Shown: positions 26,197 to 36,274 of the stretch, in pieces | Layout: each line of letters opens with the position of its first letter | Position numbering within the stretch: position 1 is the stretch's first letter | NCBI GenBank assembly: GCA_016716505.1 | Contig: JADJWF010000003.1 | Coordinates: 496,001 to 560,000 of the forward strand | Length of the DNA: 64,000 nt | Origin: Verrucomicrobiota bacterium | Lineage (GTDB): Bacteria; Verrucomicrobiota; Verrucomicrobiia; Limisphaerales; J093 | Reading direction: 5' to 3' | The notes under the pieces: model-generated | What the model was told of the DNA's origin: nothing | Databases searched by the model: none | The model's input: only the letters and a program-made list of their open reading frames with translations | Position numbers and translations under genes: made by a program

Positions 26197-28038
26197 TCAA
26201 GGACGGTCGTAAGCCGCCAGCAACGCTTCGAGTTCCGGCGGGGACAGCGGAATCATGCAGCCGTGGCGCGCGCCCGAAGGCACGGAATAGTCGCCGTGAT
26301 ACATCTCGTGCCACGGCCCTTCGAGGGACGGCGCCGTCGCCAGCGTGTACTGCACGCCGGGATATTGCTCGGTGTACAAATACCAGCCCAACCCGTCCGG
26401 CCGCGGGATCAACATCGGCGCCTCGCGGAAGTTGGGCGAGATCCGCGGGCCCGGGTCGCTCCAGGGTCCCGTCCAGGCTGGCGCCGTGGCCACGCGAATG
26501 CTTTTGCCGGTGGGCCAGGCGAACGACGGCATGGCCTCGTCTTTGAGGAACGCAAAAAAGCGATCCCCCTCGCGCCGAACGACCACGTCAATGGTGGCCA
26601 TCTCCCACGGGAACAACCGCTGCGGTTCCGTGAAGCTCTCCAGGTCTTTTGACAGGACAAACAACGTGCGCTGACCGCGCCAGTAGGCTTCGGTGTCCAA
26701 CCGGTGCCGCCGGCTCTGCGACGTGTGCCAAGTGATCAGGTAGGTCGCCGTGGCCTCGTCGAAGCTGATCTTGGGGGCACCGTGATTGCCCGAGTTGTCC
26801 CGGTAGCCCGGCACCCGACTGACATCCAGCGACAACTCCTTGAACTTCGTCCAGCCGACGAGGTTGGTCGAGACCCACAAGGTCAAGTCCTCGTTCGGCC
26901 GGCGATTTCCCACCAGGTAAAACCGCCCGTCGTGGCCGCGACAGATGTCCGGATGTCCCCAGTATTCGGCGCTGAGGACGCGCCGCCCGCCGTTGAGCGG
27001 CCGCCAATGCAGGCCGTTGGTGCTGATCGCGTAGTAAAGCCGGCCGTAGTCGGCTTGCGTCATGTGGGCGAACAGGTAGCCGGCAATCGCCGGGCGATGC
27101 CGCAGGGCCAGGCGTTCCCCCTCTTCCGCCACTTCGAAGAACCGCACCCGCTCCCGACCGCCACTGTTGGGCTGGTGCAGGGCGAGCAGGAGCTGGCCCT
27201 CAAACGTGCGGAACATCATCGCGTGCCCGCCGTCGCCCGCGAACAGCGGCTCGGGATCGTGCGTCCAGCGGCCGTCCACATACCCGTCTTCCGAACGCGC
27301 CAACCCCAGGGTGTAACCGCCCGCCCCGAAACTGGACCACAGCATCAGCAACCGTCCGCGCTGCGTGCGATGCAACCAGGGGCCATCGGTGACAAAGTTG
27401 GTCGGGTGGCCGCCGAGAGGTTTCACCCACGGGGCCTGACTGGCGCGAAACAGTTCAATCGGCTCCCCTGCCCGGCCGCTCCAGTCTGGTTTCATGCGCA
27501 CGGCGCGCACCGCGCCATCGCCGACCTGCACCCACTCGTGGCAGTACACCAACCAGCGGGAACCATCGGCCTCCACCCACGGCGTGCCGTCGAGACAGCG
27601 TTCTCCGGGCGGCGTGTTCGCCTCGGCACTGAACAGCTCGAAGGGGCCCAGCGGCGAGTCGGCCCGAAAAATCTGTGTGCCCCGCCCGCCCGCGCGCCCG
27701 TTGAAACTCACGAAAAGATGGAAGCGTCCGCCCAGCCGGTGAACCTCCGGCGCCCAGACCTCCTCCCCGCCCCAAAAACCCGACGGCCGGCGAAAGACCA
27801 GCGTCGGCTCGCTCCAGTTGGTCAGGTCGGGACTGCGATAGACCTCGACGCCCAGGCCTGCCGAGGCTTCTGCGCGATTCCCCGTCTGCGCGTAGAGGTG
27901 GTAGAGGCGTGTTGCCGGGTCGGCGTAGATGAACGGATCCCGGATCCGCAGCTCATCCAACCGGTGGGGAAACGAGTCCGCAGCGGCCTCCAGCGCGAAC
28001 CCCAGCGAGGAGAGAACCCAAAAGTACGAACGGCGCAT
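26197..28038 (-). CDS. Exported protein with two GH43-like five-bladed propellers
   Basis: A 613-residue exported protein (signal peptide ending near EAAADSF). Two similar propeller halves are visible. The first opens RIRDPFIYADPATRLYHLYAQ, with an aspartate where GH43 enzymes keep the base, plus WAPEVHRLGGRFHLF; the second has HPDICRGHDGRFYLVGNR and NHGAPKISFDE. Family 43 and its relatives act on arabinan, xylan or galactan. Whether both halves are catalytic cannot be judged. ATG 28038 is used since the start at 28050 would precede the signal without purpose. Confidence 0.85.
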   Translation of the reverse strand: MRRSYFWVLSSLGFALEAAADSFPHRLDELRIRDPFIYADPATRLYHLYAQTGNRAEASAGLGVEVYRSPDLTNWSEPTLVFRRPSGFWGGEEVWAPEVHRLGGRFHLFVSFNGRAGGRGTQIFRADSPLGPFELFSAEANTPPGERCLDGTPWVEADGSRWLVYCHEWVQVGDGAVRAVRMKPDWSGRAGEPIELFRASQAPWVKPLGGHPTNFVTDGPWLHRTQRGRLLMLWSSFGAGGYTLGLARSEDGYVDGRWTHDPEPLFAGDGGHAMMFRTFEGQLLLALHQPNSGGRERVRFFEVAEEGERLALRHRPAIAGYLFAHMTQADYGRLYYAISTNGLHWRPLNGGRRVLSAEYWGHPDICRGHDGRFYLVGNRRPNEDLTLWVSTNLVGWTKFKELSLDVSRVPGYRDNSGNHGAPKISFDEATATYLITWHTSQSRRHRLDTEAYWRGQRTLFVLSKDLESFTEPQRLFPWEMATIDVVVRREGDRFFAFLKDEAMPSFAWPTGKSIRVATAPAWTGPWSDPGPRISPNFREAPMLIPRPDGLGWYLYTEQYPGVQYTLATAPSLEGPWHEMYHGDYSVPSGARHGCMIPLSPPELEALLAAYDRP

Positions 28039-28148
28039 GTCGCCAGCCAATCACGCGCCGGACGTTTGGGAAAGACAACAAGGCTCGGTCCCGCCAGTCC
28101 TTTCAGCGGACGCTCCGCGTCGTGCCGGGGCGATCTCTTCCGCTCGAG

Positions 28149-28952
28149 CTACAAGGCACCGAGGATCTCCTTCACTCGTTTCCACGCCGCGTCGCGGGCC
28201 TTCCGGTTCGCTTCGCTGGCATCGGGCGCTTCGCCGGCCCGCATGAACCCGTGGCCCGCGCCCTCGTAGATGACGGGCTCGAACTGCTTCCCGGCCTTCT
28301 TCATCAACTCCTCGGTCTTGGAGAGCGTCGCATTCACGCGGGCGTCGTTGCCGCCGTAAAAGCCGTACACGGGCACGGTGATGCGGCTGAGTTCGGCTTC
28401 GGACTCCGGCCCTGATCCGTAAAAGACGAGGCCGCCTTTGATGGACTTCGAATTGGTTGCGAAGCGAAAGGTCTGCGACCCACCCCAGCAAAAGCCGCCC
28501 ACCACCACCTTGCCGTTGGCCGCAGGCAGTTTTCCCACGTAGTCAACGACTGCATCGAGATCCGCCGTGATTTGCTCCGGTGGCAGGGCCGAAATCGCCC
28601 TCCGCACCGCGTCGCCCGAGCCCAACTCCGCCGTCCCTCCGCCGCCCGGCGCCGTGCCGGATAGGAGATCCGGTGCAATCGCGATGTACCCGGCCTCGGC
28701 CAATTGGTCAGCCACGCCCCGGACCCACTCTGTGAGGCCAAAGATCTCGTGGATCACCACCACCGCGGTGGCCTTGTCCTTCACCTCCGGAAAGGCGATG
28801 AAGCACTGGACCTCGCGGTCTCCATGCTTGACCTTCACCCACTCCAGATGCCGCGGGGAATTTTCGAGCCGCGGTTTCGCCCAGTCCTGAGCCTGAGTGA
28901 CCGATACGGCGAAGGCGACGGCCGCCACGAGGATTGAACGGAAGCGCTTCAT
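28149..28952 (-). CDS. Exported dienelactone-hydrolase family protein
   Basis: An alpha/beta hydrolase of about 267 residues with an N-terminal signal peptide (ILVAAVAFAVSVTQAQD). The nucleophile is Cys155 in GGFCWGG, as in dienelactone hydrolases, with an aspartate in GGNDARV and the histidine in GAGHGFMR completing the triad. Export suggests action on an ester or lactone in the periplasm. Met at 28964 (RTNMKRF) is an alternative start. Confidence 0.92.
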   Translation of the reverse strand: MKRFRSILVAAVAFAVSVTQAQDWAKPRLENSPRHLEWVKVKHGDREVQCFIAFPEVKDKATAVVVIHEIFGLTEWVRGVADQLAEAGYIAIAPDLLSGTAPGGGGTAELGSGDAVRRAISALPPEQITADLDAVVDYVGKLPAANGKVVVGGFCWGGSQTFRFATNSKSIKGGLVFYGSGPESEAELSRITVPVYGFYGGNDARVNATLSKTEELMKKAGKQFEPVIYEGAGHGFMRAGEAPDASEANRKARDAAWKRVKEILGAL

Positions 28953-29175
28953 GTTGGTTCGCATGGACGATGGTGTGTTCGGATCAACGCCCAAAGGTGC
29001 AACGAATCGGCGCGTTGTCGAATCAGGGACATTGAACCCAAGGGAAAACACCGGTGCCGAACCACAGCGCGGTGCGCCGGCGCCGCCGGCCCTTCGTAAC
29101 GCGGCTTGACCACGGTCGCTTGAGGCCCTTCAAATTGCCCGTCCACTGGCTGCCACGATGCATCACCTTGCCGAA

Positions 29176-30615
29176 ATGAACACCGAACAACTCTACCAGG
29201 AACGCCTCAGTCGTTACGTCGCGGCCATGCGCAACGAGAAACCGGACCGCGTGCCCATCCGCCCGTTCGTCGCGGAGTTCACGGCGCGGCACGCAGGTTT
29301 CACGTGCCAGGAGGTCGCGCACGACTACACCAAGGCGTTCGAAGCGGCGATTCGGACGGCGAAGGATTTCCAGTGGGATGCGATCGTCCCGAACATGGTC
29401 TATGTGTGGACCGGCCTGGCCCAGGCCACCGGCTTGCGCTACTACGGCATTCCCGGCATCGGCATTCCCCACACCACCGGCTTCAACTACATCGAACCGC
29501 CGGAGGGCGAGGCGTTCATGCGCGAGGACGAATACGACGCGCTCATCGCTGACCCCACGGGCTTCCTTTACGAAGTCTGGCTGCCGCGCGTTTCCACCGA
29601 GGTGTGCCGGATGGGCGCGCCCGCCACCAAGCGCAACAATCTGGCGCTCGTGAAGAGCGCGATGGCCATGCTCTCGTACTTCTACGCCTTCGGCCCCCAG
29701 ATCCAACGGATGCGTACCGAGTGCGGTTGCGCCTCGGCCATCGCCGGCATTTTCAAGGCGCCGTTCGACATCCTCGCCGACAAACTGCGCGGCTACGTGG
29801 GGCTGACGCTGGACATGCACACGCAGCCGGACAAGGTGCTCCGGGCCTGCGAAGCCTTGATGCCGCATCTCGTCCACGTGGGTCTGACCACCGCCGATCC
29901 CGCCAAACTGGTGCCGATCGGCTTCTGGATGCACCGCGGATGCGTGCCGTTCATCAATCCCAAGCAGTTCGATTCGCACAATTGGGCCACGCTCAAGCCG
30001 TGCATCGAGGAATTCTGGAAACACGGCCACCAAACCCTCTTTTACGCCGAGGGCAAATGGCATCACCACTTCGACGCCTTCCGCGAACTGCCCGAGCGCA
30101 GCATCGTCTTCCACTGCGACCAGGACGACATCTTCAAGGTCCATCGCCGGCTGCATGACCGTTTCGCCATCAGTGGCGGCATCCCGAACGTCCTGCTGAG
30201 CTTCGGCACGGAACAGGAGGTCCGCGACTTCACGGCGCGCGTGATGCGCGAAGTCGCGCCCTCGGGCGGCTACATCCTGGACGCCGGGGCCATCATGCAG
30301 GACGACACCAAGAGCGAGAACCTGCGGGCCATGACCGAGGTGGGACGCGAACTGGGGGTCTATGCCACACCGGCCTACAACCCTGCCCTCGTGCCGCCGG
30401 CCGAGCTGCCGTCGTCCGTCGAGTCGCGGCGGCAGGTCCAGGGAATGGCCGGCCGGCCCGTGCCGCAGCCGCGTCCCGGCGTGTGCTACCCGTGGGAGGA
30501 CAAGGTCAAGGAATTGCCGGAGATCACGGGTGACAAGGACCTCATCAAGCGGGTCTGGGAGGACATTGACGCCTTCGGCAGCGTCTATATCTGGCAGTTG
30601 CTGCTGAGCTTCTGA
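29176..30615 (+). CDS. Uroporphyrinogen decarboxylase (URO-D) family protein
   Basis: A protein of about 479 residues in the URO-D superfamily. It opens NEKPDRVPIRPFVAEFTAR and continues with barrel strands through GGIPNVLLSFGTEQEV and GYILDAGAIMQDDT. It is longer than true HemE (about 350) and lacks the usual heme-gene context, so it is more probably one of the methyl-transfer or uncharacterised members (MtaA/CmuA-like) that are abundant in this phylum. ATG 29158 is an alternative start adding six residues. The gene stands alone between convergent folA and divergent hydrolase genes. Confidence 0.88.
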   Translation: MNTEQLYQERLSRYVAAMRNEKPDRVPIRPFVAEFTARHAGFTCQEVAHDYTKAFEAAIRTAKDFQWDAIVPNMVYVWTGLAQATGLRYYGIPGIGIPHTTGFNYIEPPEGEAFMREDEYDALIADPTGFLYEVWLPRVSTEVCRMGAPATKRNNLALVKSAMAMLSYFYAFGPQIQRMRTECGCASAIAGIFKAPFDILADKLRGYVGLTLDMHTQPDKVLRACEALMPHLVHVGLTTADPAKLVPIGFWMHRGCVPFINPKQFDSHNWATLKPCIEEFWKHGHQTLFYAEGKWHHHFDAFRELPERSIVFHCDQDDIFKVHRRLHDRFAISGGIPNVLLSFGTEQEVRDFTARVMREVAPSGGYILDAGAIMQDDTKSENLRAMTEVGRELGVYATPAYNPALVPPAELPSSVESRRQVQGMAGRPVPQPRPGVCYPWEDKVKELPEITGDKDLIKRVWEDIDAFGSVYIWQLLLSF

Positions 30616-30696
30616 AACAGCGGTGATCGTGAGGCGGGCCACCGACGGTCATTCCTCCCCCAACCGGAACCGGGAGCGGAGGCCCGGGGAGCAGCG

Positions 30697-31185
30697 TCAC
30701 CGTAAAGCCGGACCACCGGACAGGCTCCGGTTCCGGTAATGCAGGATGTCAAATTCCGGTGTCTGCCGCAGCTTGCCTACGAGTTCGAAGTCCTGTTCAA
30801 AAGACGGAAAGAAGGCATCCCCCTCGACCTCCCGTTTTACGAGGGTGAGGTAAAGATCCGTACATCGTGGCAGGGCCTGCGCGTACACCTGCGCTCCGCC
30901 GCAGATGAACACCGGTTCGGGCAGAGCGAGCGACTCCAGGGCCGCCCAATCACTCACCGTGCGGATGCGCTCATCCGCAAAACCGCGGCGGCTCAGCACC
31001 ACAATGGTTCTGCCCGGCAGCGGCCTGCCGATGGACTCGTACGTTTTCCGCCCCATCACCAGCGAGCCTCCCATGGTCACTTGTTTGAACCACTGGAAAT
31101 CCTCGGGCAGGTGCCACGGAATCTGATTGCCTCGTCCGATCACGCGGTTCAGCGACATCGCCGCAATGGCTTTGAACGGTCTCAT
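30697..31185 (-). CDS. folA: Dihydrofolate reductase
   Basis: A 162-residue dihydrofolate reductase, making tetrahydrofolate with NADPH. IPWHLPEDFQWFKQ carries the catalytic acid Asp29 (aligned with Asp27 of E. coli), and GRKTYESIGRPLPGR is the NADPH-binding region. The start overlaps the stop of the amidase gene, making it the last gene of a thyA-to-folA operon. ThyA consumes methylene-tetrahydrofolate and produces the dihydrofolate this enzyme recycles. Confidence 0.96.
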   Translation of the reverse strand: MRPFKAIAAMSLNRVIGRGNQIPWHLPEDFQWFKQVTMGGSLVMGRKTYESIGRPLPGRTIVVLSRRGFADERIRTVSDWAALESLALPEPVFICGGAQVYAQALPRCTDLYLTLVKREVEGDAFFPSFEQDFELVGKLRQTPEFDILHYRNRSLSGGPALR

Positions 31186-32342
31186 GGCGGGTCCCCTGCC
31201 CTACCGCCAGATTGCGGCCGCCCGGCCCGGATGGCCCGGCCTTTCGGTGATTCCACGGCTCGCGCGGGTCGGCTCAACTCGCGCGCCTCGCGGACGAGCT
31301 TGTCCCATTGAAACGCCGGCCCCGGATCCACCTTGTCCGTCTGGATGTGCCAGTGGCCGAGCAGGCCCTGATAGCGGCCCAGTTCCTCGTCCGGCAGCTT
31401 GACCGGCACCGCCCGACCCGCGCTGTCGCGTGGGTAGTCGCAGGTCAGCTTGGGGAAGATGCGACAGAGGGCGGCCGTAAGGTGCGCCAACGCGCGGTAT
31501 TGTTCTGGCGTGAAATCGTACTGCTCGAGCTCGATGCCCTGGATCCGGCCACGCACTCGCTCGTGGCGGACAGGCCGCCCGACAAAGCCCGGCGTGCGCA
31601 ACCCGCCGTCTCCAAAGCGCTCCGGGATGGTGATCCGGACCCTCCCGTCCGGCTCCGTGCGGTACCACTCGTCGAGTACCTTGGCGCGCGCAGGCGGGTA
31701 GGCACCGATCTGCGCGATTTCGATCCCCACTGAGCGCGAGTTGGACGTGGTCGCGTGCCAGGCGCGCTCCTTGAGATCGAGCGTCTGGTAGATCGTGCCG
31801 TCCACATCGAGCAGGAAATGGACGCTCAAACCCCGCAGGTCGTGCAGCACCTTGAAACACTGGCGGCTGGTGCCACAGGCGTCGAAGTGAATGACGAACT
31901 GGTCCACCACGTTGGTCAGCAACGCTAGCTCCCACCCGCCGCCGCGCACTTGTTCGATCTGCTCGGGGGTGAGCCGATCGCGCCGCAGTCCATAGCGGTT
32001 CGGCGTTTCCAGGGCCTTCACCTCCCGCGCGGAGGATGCCCAGTCGGCGTTGGTCAAAGCGCTGAAGCGCCGCTCGACCCGGTACGCATCGTAGCCGCCG
32101 GCGTCGAGCCACGTTACGACCCGCGTGCCCGTGTGAAACAACTGGCCGGCCACGATGATCTCGTCGCCGGTCCGCTTGGCCCGGGAGCCCGGCACCGGAG
32201 TCGTCTGGCACGCCGTCAGGAGGATCAGGAGGGCAAGCCCCGTCAGCAGGCAAGGCACGCCACCGCCAACCGGCCAGCGCGAGCGCGGTAGTGTGCCGGC
32301 GCGATTGGAAGCCGGGGCGGGCCATTGAGGGCAGCGGATCAT
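31182..32342 (-). CDS. N-acetylmuramoyl-L-alanine amidase lipoprotein (amidase_2/AmpD type)
   Basis: A 386-residue protein that cleaves the amide between muramic acid and the peptide of peptidoglycan. A hydrophobic leader ends at lipobox LTAC (about residue 45), so it is membrane-anchored. The amidase_2 domain shows FVIHFDACG, the WHATTSNSRSVGIEIAQ active region and GHWHIQTDKVDPG near the end, supplying the zinc ligands. The C-terminal 30 residues are Arg/Pro-rich. ATG 32342 overlaps the aminotransferase stop in an ATGA, and its own stop overlaps folA. Confidence 0.9.
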   Translation of the reverse strand: MIRCPQWPAPASNRAGTLPRSRWPVGGGVPCLLTGLALLILLTACQTTPVPGSRAKRTGDEIIVAGQLFHTGTRVVTWLDAGGYDAYRVERRFSALTNADWASSAREVKALETPNRYGLRRDRLTPEQIEQVRGGGWELALLTNVVDQFVIHFDACGTSRQCFKVLHDLRGLSVHFLLDVDGTIYQTLDLKERAWHATTSNSRSVGIEIAQIGAYPPARAKVLDEWYRTEPDGRVRITIPERFGDGGLRTPGFVGRPVRHERVRGRIQGIELEQYDFTPEQYRALAHLTAALCRIFPKLTCDYPRDSAGRAVPVKLPDEELGRYQGLLGHWHIQTDKVDPGPAFQWDKLVREARELSRPARAVESPKGRAIRAGRPQSGGRAGDPP

Positions 32343-33547
32343 GCCAACTCTTTCTTCAGTGCGTGGGCGAGACGTTCGTACTGGGGCAGCGAGTTGTAAA
32401 GCTGCGCGGAGATTCGCAGCAGCCGTTTGGGCGGTGCCGGCCACGGGATCACCGGGACTTCGATGCCATGCCGCGCCAGCAACCGGTCCTGGAGCGGGTC
32501 GAGATACAGCGGCGACGTTGGCGGCGTCTCGCGCACCGCATCCGGCAACGGCACGGCCGCCAGCGCGCCGATCATGCCGTCCGGGCATGGCAACGGAACC
32601 CCAAGGCTGCGACACAACACCCGGCGGGCAGCCAGCGCGAGCTGTCGGTTGCGGCGGCGAATCGCCGGCCAGCCTCCGGGCACCAGCGCCCCGACCACCT
32701 CGATCGCCTTGGGCACCGACAGAAAGGCCGACGGATCGCCCGTACCGGTCCAGCCAAACTCGATCAGGAACCGCGAGCGATCCGTGCGCGGCGAATTCGC
32801 GCCGTGGCTGATGATGAGCGGCCGGACTTCTGCCTGCCGGTCGCGGCGCACGTACAAGAAAGCCGCGCCTTTCGAGGCCCACAGCCACTTGTGGCAGTTC
32901 CCCGTGTACCACGTCGCCCCCAGCCGCCGCAGGTTGAGTGGGACCATGCCCGGCGCATGGGCCCCGTCCACCAGCGTGTCCACCCCACGGTCGGCGAGTT
33001 CTCGAACGAGCGGCTCAATGGGCAGGACCAAACCCGTCTGACTGGTGACGTGATCCAGCAACGCCAGCCGGGTCCTGACCGACACCCGCCGCAGCACCGC
33101 CTCGATGACCTCGTCCGTTTGGCGCAGCGGAAACGGGACGCGGGCAACCACCACCCGCGCCCGCGCGCTGGCGGCCACGAAGTCCAGGGCGTTGCGGCAG
33201 GCGTTGTATTCGTGGTCCGTCACCAGCAACTCGTCGCCCGCCCGCAGCCGCAACGACCGCAACACGGTGTTCACGCCGGCGGTCGCGTTGGGCACGAAGA
33301 CCACGTCTCGGGCATCTGCGCCCACGAATGCCGCCAGGGCGGAGCGCGCTTCGTCCAACCGCGCTTCGAGATCGCGCACGAAAAACTGTACTGGTTGGCG
33401 TTCGAGCCGGTCGCGGAGGGCGTGCTGATATTCGAGCACCGGCCGCGGACAACTGCCGAACGAGCCGTGATTGAGGAACGTCACCCGCGGATCGAGCGGC
33501 CAGAGAGAAACGCCCACGCCCGGTTCCGAGCGGTCTGCCCCGGACAA
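32339..33547 (-). CDS. Class V aminotransferase-family PLP enzyme (isopenicillin-N-epimerase-like)
   Basis: About 402 residues of a fold-type I PLP enzyme of the class V group: VTFLNHGSFGSCPRPV at the front, PNATAGVNTVLRSL, VDGAHAPGMVPL with the cofactor aspartate, and the Schiff-base lysine in TGNCHKWLWASKG. These features are closest to isopenicillin N epimerase/cysteine-desulfurase-like proteins. The frame runs without stop into thyA, so the start must be non-ATG; TTG 33547 is my choice and GTG 33517 the alternative. Its stop overlaps the amidase start by 4 bp. Confidence 0.87.
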   Translation of the reverse strand: MSGADRSEPGVGVSLWPLDPRVTFLNHGSFGSCPRPVLEYQHALRDRLERQPVQFFVRDLEARLDEARSALAAFVGADARDVVFVPNATAGVNTVLRSLRLRAGDELLVTDHEYNACRNALDFVAASARARVVVARVPFPLRQTDEVIEAVLRRVSVRTRLALLDHVTSQTGLVLPIEPLVRELADRGVDTLVDGAHAPGMVPLNLRRLGATWYTGNCHKWLWASKGAAFLYVRRDRQAEVRPLIISHGANSPRTDRSRFLIEFGWTGTGDPSAFLSVPKAIEVVGALVPGGWPAIRRRNRQLALAARRVLCRSLGVPLPCPDGMIGALAAVPLPDAVRETPPTSPLYLDPLQDRLLARHGIEVPVIPWPAPPKRLLRISAQLYNSLPQYERLAHALKKELA

Positions 33548-33600
33548 GCGGGAGGCGGCCGGAAGTTTCCGTAACCTTTTTTGCTTTTGGCCGGGCTGCG

Positions 33601-34395
33601 TCACACCGCCACGGGCGCCTTGATCGCGGGGTGGGAGACGTAGCCCACCAGTTCGAAGTCCTCGAATTCGTAGTCGTGGATCTCTTTGCAGGCGGGATTC
33701 AGCTTCATCGTCGGCAACGGGAACGGTTCCCGGCTGAGCTGCAACCGCGCCTGCTCGACGTGGTTCGCGTACAGGTGCAGGTCGCCAAAGGTGTGGACGA
33801 AATCGCCCGGACGCAGCCCGGTCACCTGCGCGACCATCAGGGTCAGCAGCGCATAACTGGCGATGTTGAACGGCACGCCCAGGAAGATGTCGGCGCTGCG
33901 CTGGTAAAGCTGGCAGCTCAGTTCGCCCTCGCTCACATAGAACTGGAACAACGTGTGGCACGGCGGGAGCGCCATCGCCTCGAGTTCGCCGGGATTCCAC
34001 GCGGTCACGATGAGCCGCCGACTGTCCGGGTTGCGGCGGATCTGATTGATGACTTCGTTGAGCTGGTGGATGGATCGTCCGTCGGCAGTCCGCCAGTCGC
34101 ACCATTGCGCGCCGTAGATCCGGCCCAAATCGCCATTCGCATCGGCCCATTCATCCCAGATGGTGACTCCCCGCTCCTGCAGCCAGCGGACGTTGGTCTC
34201 GCCACGGATGAACCAGAGCAGCTCGTGAATGATGGACTTCAGGTGCAGGCGCTTGGTGGTGACCAGCGGAAATCCATCGGCCAGATGGTACCGGGTTTGG
34301 GCGCCGAAAACGGAATAAGTGCCCGTCCCGGTGCGGTCGGCTTTGAACCGGCCGTGTTCGAGCACGTGGCGGAGGAGGTCGAGATACTGGCGCAT
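33601..34395 (-). CDS. thyA: Thymidylate synthase
   Basis: From ATG 34395 the protein has 264 residues, the length of E. coli ThyA, and begins [14 protein letters not shown] like it. It methylates dUMP using methylene-tetrahydrofolate. The catalytic cysteine is in [13 protein letters not shown] near residue 146, and [30 protein letters not shown] and the C-terminal IKAPVAV closing segment are all intact. A GTG at 34437 in frame is a possible longer start. First gene of the operon that ends with folA. Confidence 0.97.
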   Translation of the reverse strand: MRQYLDLLRHVLEHGRFKADRTGTGTYSVFGAQTRYHLADGFPLVTTKRLHLKSIIHELLWFIRGETNVRWLQERGVTIWDEWADANGDLGRIYGAQWCDWRTADGRSIHQLNEVINQIRRNPDSRRLIVTAWNPGELEAMALPPCHTLFQFYVSEGELSCQLYQRSADIFLGVPFNIASYALLTLMVAQVTGLRPGDFVHTFGDLHLYANHVEQARLQLSREPFPLPTMKLNPACKEIHDYEFEDFELVGYVSHPAIKAPVAV

Positions 34396-34534
34396 CAGGT
34401 TGGCTCGCGTTGCGGCGTCCGTTTTGGGGGAAACCACCTTTGATGCAAGCGCAGAGTCGCGCCGGGCCGGCTTTTTACCTGGCCTTGCGTCCTGCCAGTC
34501 GGGCCAAGGGGGGCTCTGAAATCCCCGACCGATT

Positions 34535-36100
34535 TTATGGCTTCGGTTGCGTCAGCAGCGGCCAGTCATCTGTGCGGAAGGGGGACACCGGCAACCCGTC
34601 GGCGCTGAAGAGATTGACGATTGGATAGTCGGCCCACCCGAAGCGCACGGCCACCGGCTCCGGGACGTCCGGATGACTGACCACCACTTGGTTGCCAACC
34701 AGTCTGGCCTCGGCGCGAACGAATTTTTGGTCCGGGCCAGCGATGACGAATCCCACCAACCGGTCGCCGCGCACCACGAGCCCGCGCCCGACGTTGGCGA
34801 AGCGGAGGACGGCCTTGCCATTCTTGAAGGTCGCCGATTCGAACTCGGGACTCAAACCGTGAATCCGCTGCTGGTACGCGATGACGCGCGCCGCCAGCGC
34901 CAACCGCTCCCCGACCGGACGCTTCTGTGGCGGGTGGATGTCATCCTTGTGACCGACATCCGTGATCACCGCGTGCCCCACCCCCTTGAGCCTCTTAGCG
35001 ACGATTCCCTGCGCCTCGCGCAATTCCGCCCAATCACTGGCCACCGGATCACTGAGGATCTGGGCGACGTTGCGGTTTTTGTTGCGGTCCCACGGCGCCA
35101 ACTGCACGCCGAGGAAATAAAAGTCCGGCTGGTTCCAGTCACGACGCCAGTTTTCGATGAGGTCCGCGTACAGCCGGCGATATTGCCAAGCCCGGCCGGC
35201 GTTGGACTCGCCCTGGTACCAGATCGCGCCCTTCACCGCGAACGGCACCAGGGGCGCGATCATGCCGTTGTACAACTCCGAAGGCCGCCACGGCTCCCGC
35301 GGCCGGCCCTTCTCGAAACGCTTCCCGGCAGCCTCGGCGTCCGCCTTTTCCCTCTCCCACTCGGCGAGCGCCTCCCGATAGCGCGCCAGAGAGCCGGCAT
35401 AAGTGTCCACGATTTGCCGCCGATACTCCTCATCGCCCCGCAACACATGCTCACTCATCCAGACCTCCGCCGGCGACCCGCCCCACGAAGTGTGAATCAT
35501 CCCCACCGGCACCTTGAGCGCCGTCTGAAGTGCCCGCCCAAAATAGAATCCAACCGCCGAGAAACCCGGCACCGTGGCGGGGGAACACAACTGCCACGAA
35601 GCCTTCACGTCAGCCACCGGCTCACGCGCCTTGAGCTTGGGCACCGTGAACAACCGCAGATTCGGGTTTCCCGCGCTCGCAATGTCCGCCTCGGGTGCCG
35701 CGGAGGCACTCAGGGGCCATTCCATGTTCGACTGGCCGCTGCACAGCCACACCTCACCCACCAGGACATCCTTCACCTCAACGCGATTGCGGCCGGTCAC
35801 CGCCAGGACAAACGGCCCACCCGCCGATGCCGATTTCAGCGTCGCATCCCACCGGCCACCGACACCCGGCGCCGCCACGACTCTTTGCCCGCGGAACTCG
35901 ACCGTGACGCTTTCGCCTTCGTCCGCCCAACCCCAGACCTTGATCGGAATACCGCGCTGCAAAACCATGTGATCACTGAACAGGGCCGGAAGGCGGACGT
36001 CCGCAAGGCCGCGAGGCGCAACCGCGGCCAACACCACACCGATGAATCCCGCCACCAAGGCGGGTTGGAAACCGGGGAAAAAACGAGAACATGCTTGCAT
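34535..36100 (-). CDS. Exported sialate O-acetylesterase-like SGNH hydrolase
   Basis: A 521-residue exported esterase (signal peptide ending near RGLADVRLP). The SASA/DUF303 hallmarks are clear: [11 protein letters not shown] at the N-terminus, the nucleophile serine in [32 protein letters not shown], and a late aspartate-histidine pair in [11 protein letters not shown]. It should remove O-acetyl groups from sugars on complex glycans. It is divergent from the small basic protein gene. Confidence 0.94.
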   Translation of the reverse strand: MQACSRFFPGFQPALVAGFIGVVLAAVAPRGLADVRLPALFSDHMVLQRGIPIKVWGWADEGESVTVEFRGQRVVAAPGVGGRWDATLKSASAGGPFVLAVTGRNRVEVKDVLVGEVWLCSGQSNMEWPLSASAAPEADIASAGNPNLRLFTVPKLKAREPVADVKASWQLCSPATVPGFSAVGFYFGRALQTALKVPVGMIHTSWGGSPAEVWMSEHVLRGDEEYRRQIVDTYAGSLARYREALAEWEREKADAEAAGKRFEKGRPREPWRPSELYNGMIAPLVPFAVKGAIWYQGESNAGRAWQYRRLYADLIENWRRDWNQPDFYFLGVQLAPWDRNKNRNVAQILSDPVASDWAELREAQGIVAKRLKGVGHAVITDVGHKDDIHPPQKRPVGERLALAARVIAYQQRIHGLSPEFESATFKNGKAVLRFANVGRGLVVRGDRLVGFVIAGPDQKFVRAEARLVGNQVVVSHPDVPEPVAVRFGWADYPIVNLFSADGLPVSPFRTDDWPLLTQPKP

Positions 36101-36191
36101 GGCCCGACTCCAACGGAAGTGCGCGGGGCCGTCAACACCGGGTCTGGCCCGCCCCGGCCGCGGGATCAGGATCGCCGTCCGCGAGGCGATA

Positions 36192-36221
36192 TTGCTTTGC
36201 GGCCCGCAGGGTCTGTGCTAG
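36192..36221 (+). promoter_or_regulatory. Possible promoter of the small basic protein gene
   Basis: TTGCTT at 36192-36197 and TGCTAG at 36216-36221, 18 bp apart, form a moderate sigma-70-like pair 53 bp before the ATG at 36275. The region is the divergent gap with the esterase gene. The -10 box is weak, and this is the best pair I could find rather than a strong match. Confidence 0.28.
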
Positions 36222-36274
36222 TAGAACCGCCCGTTTGTTCGAAACAGCGGGGATTAATCGCGCCACTCTTGTTT

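Noticed and set aside
29176..30615. True uroporphyrinogen decarboxylase (hemE)
   Set aside because: It is about 130 residues longer than HemE and stands alone; URO-D superfamily assignment only.
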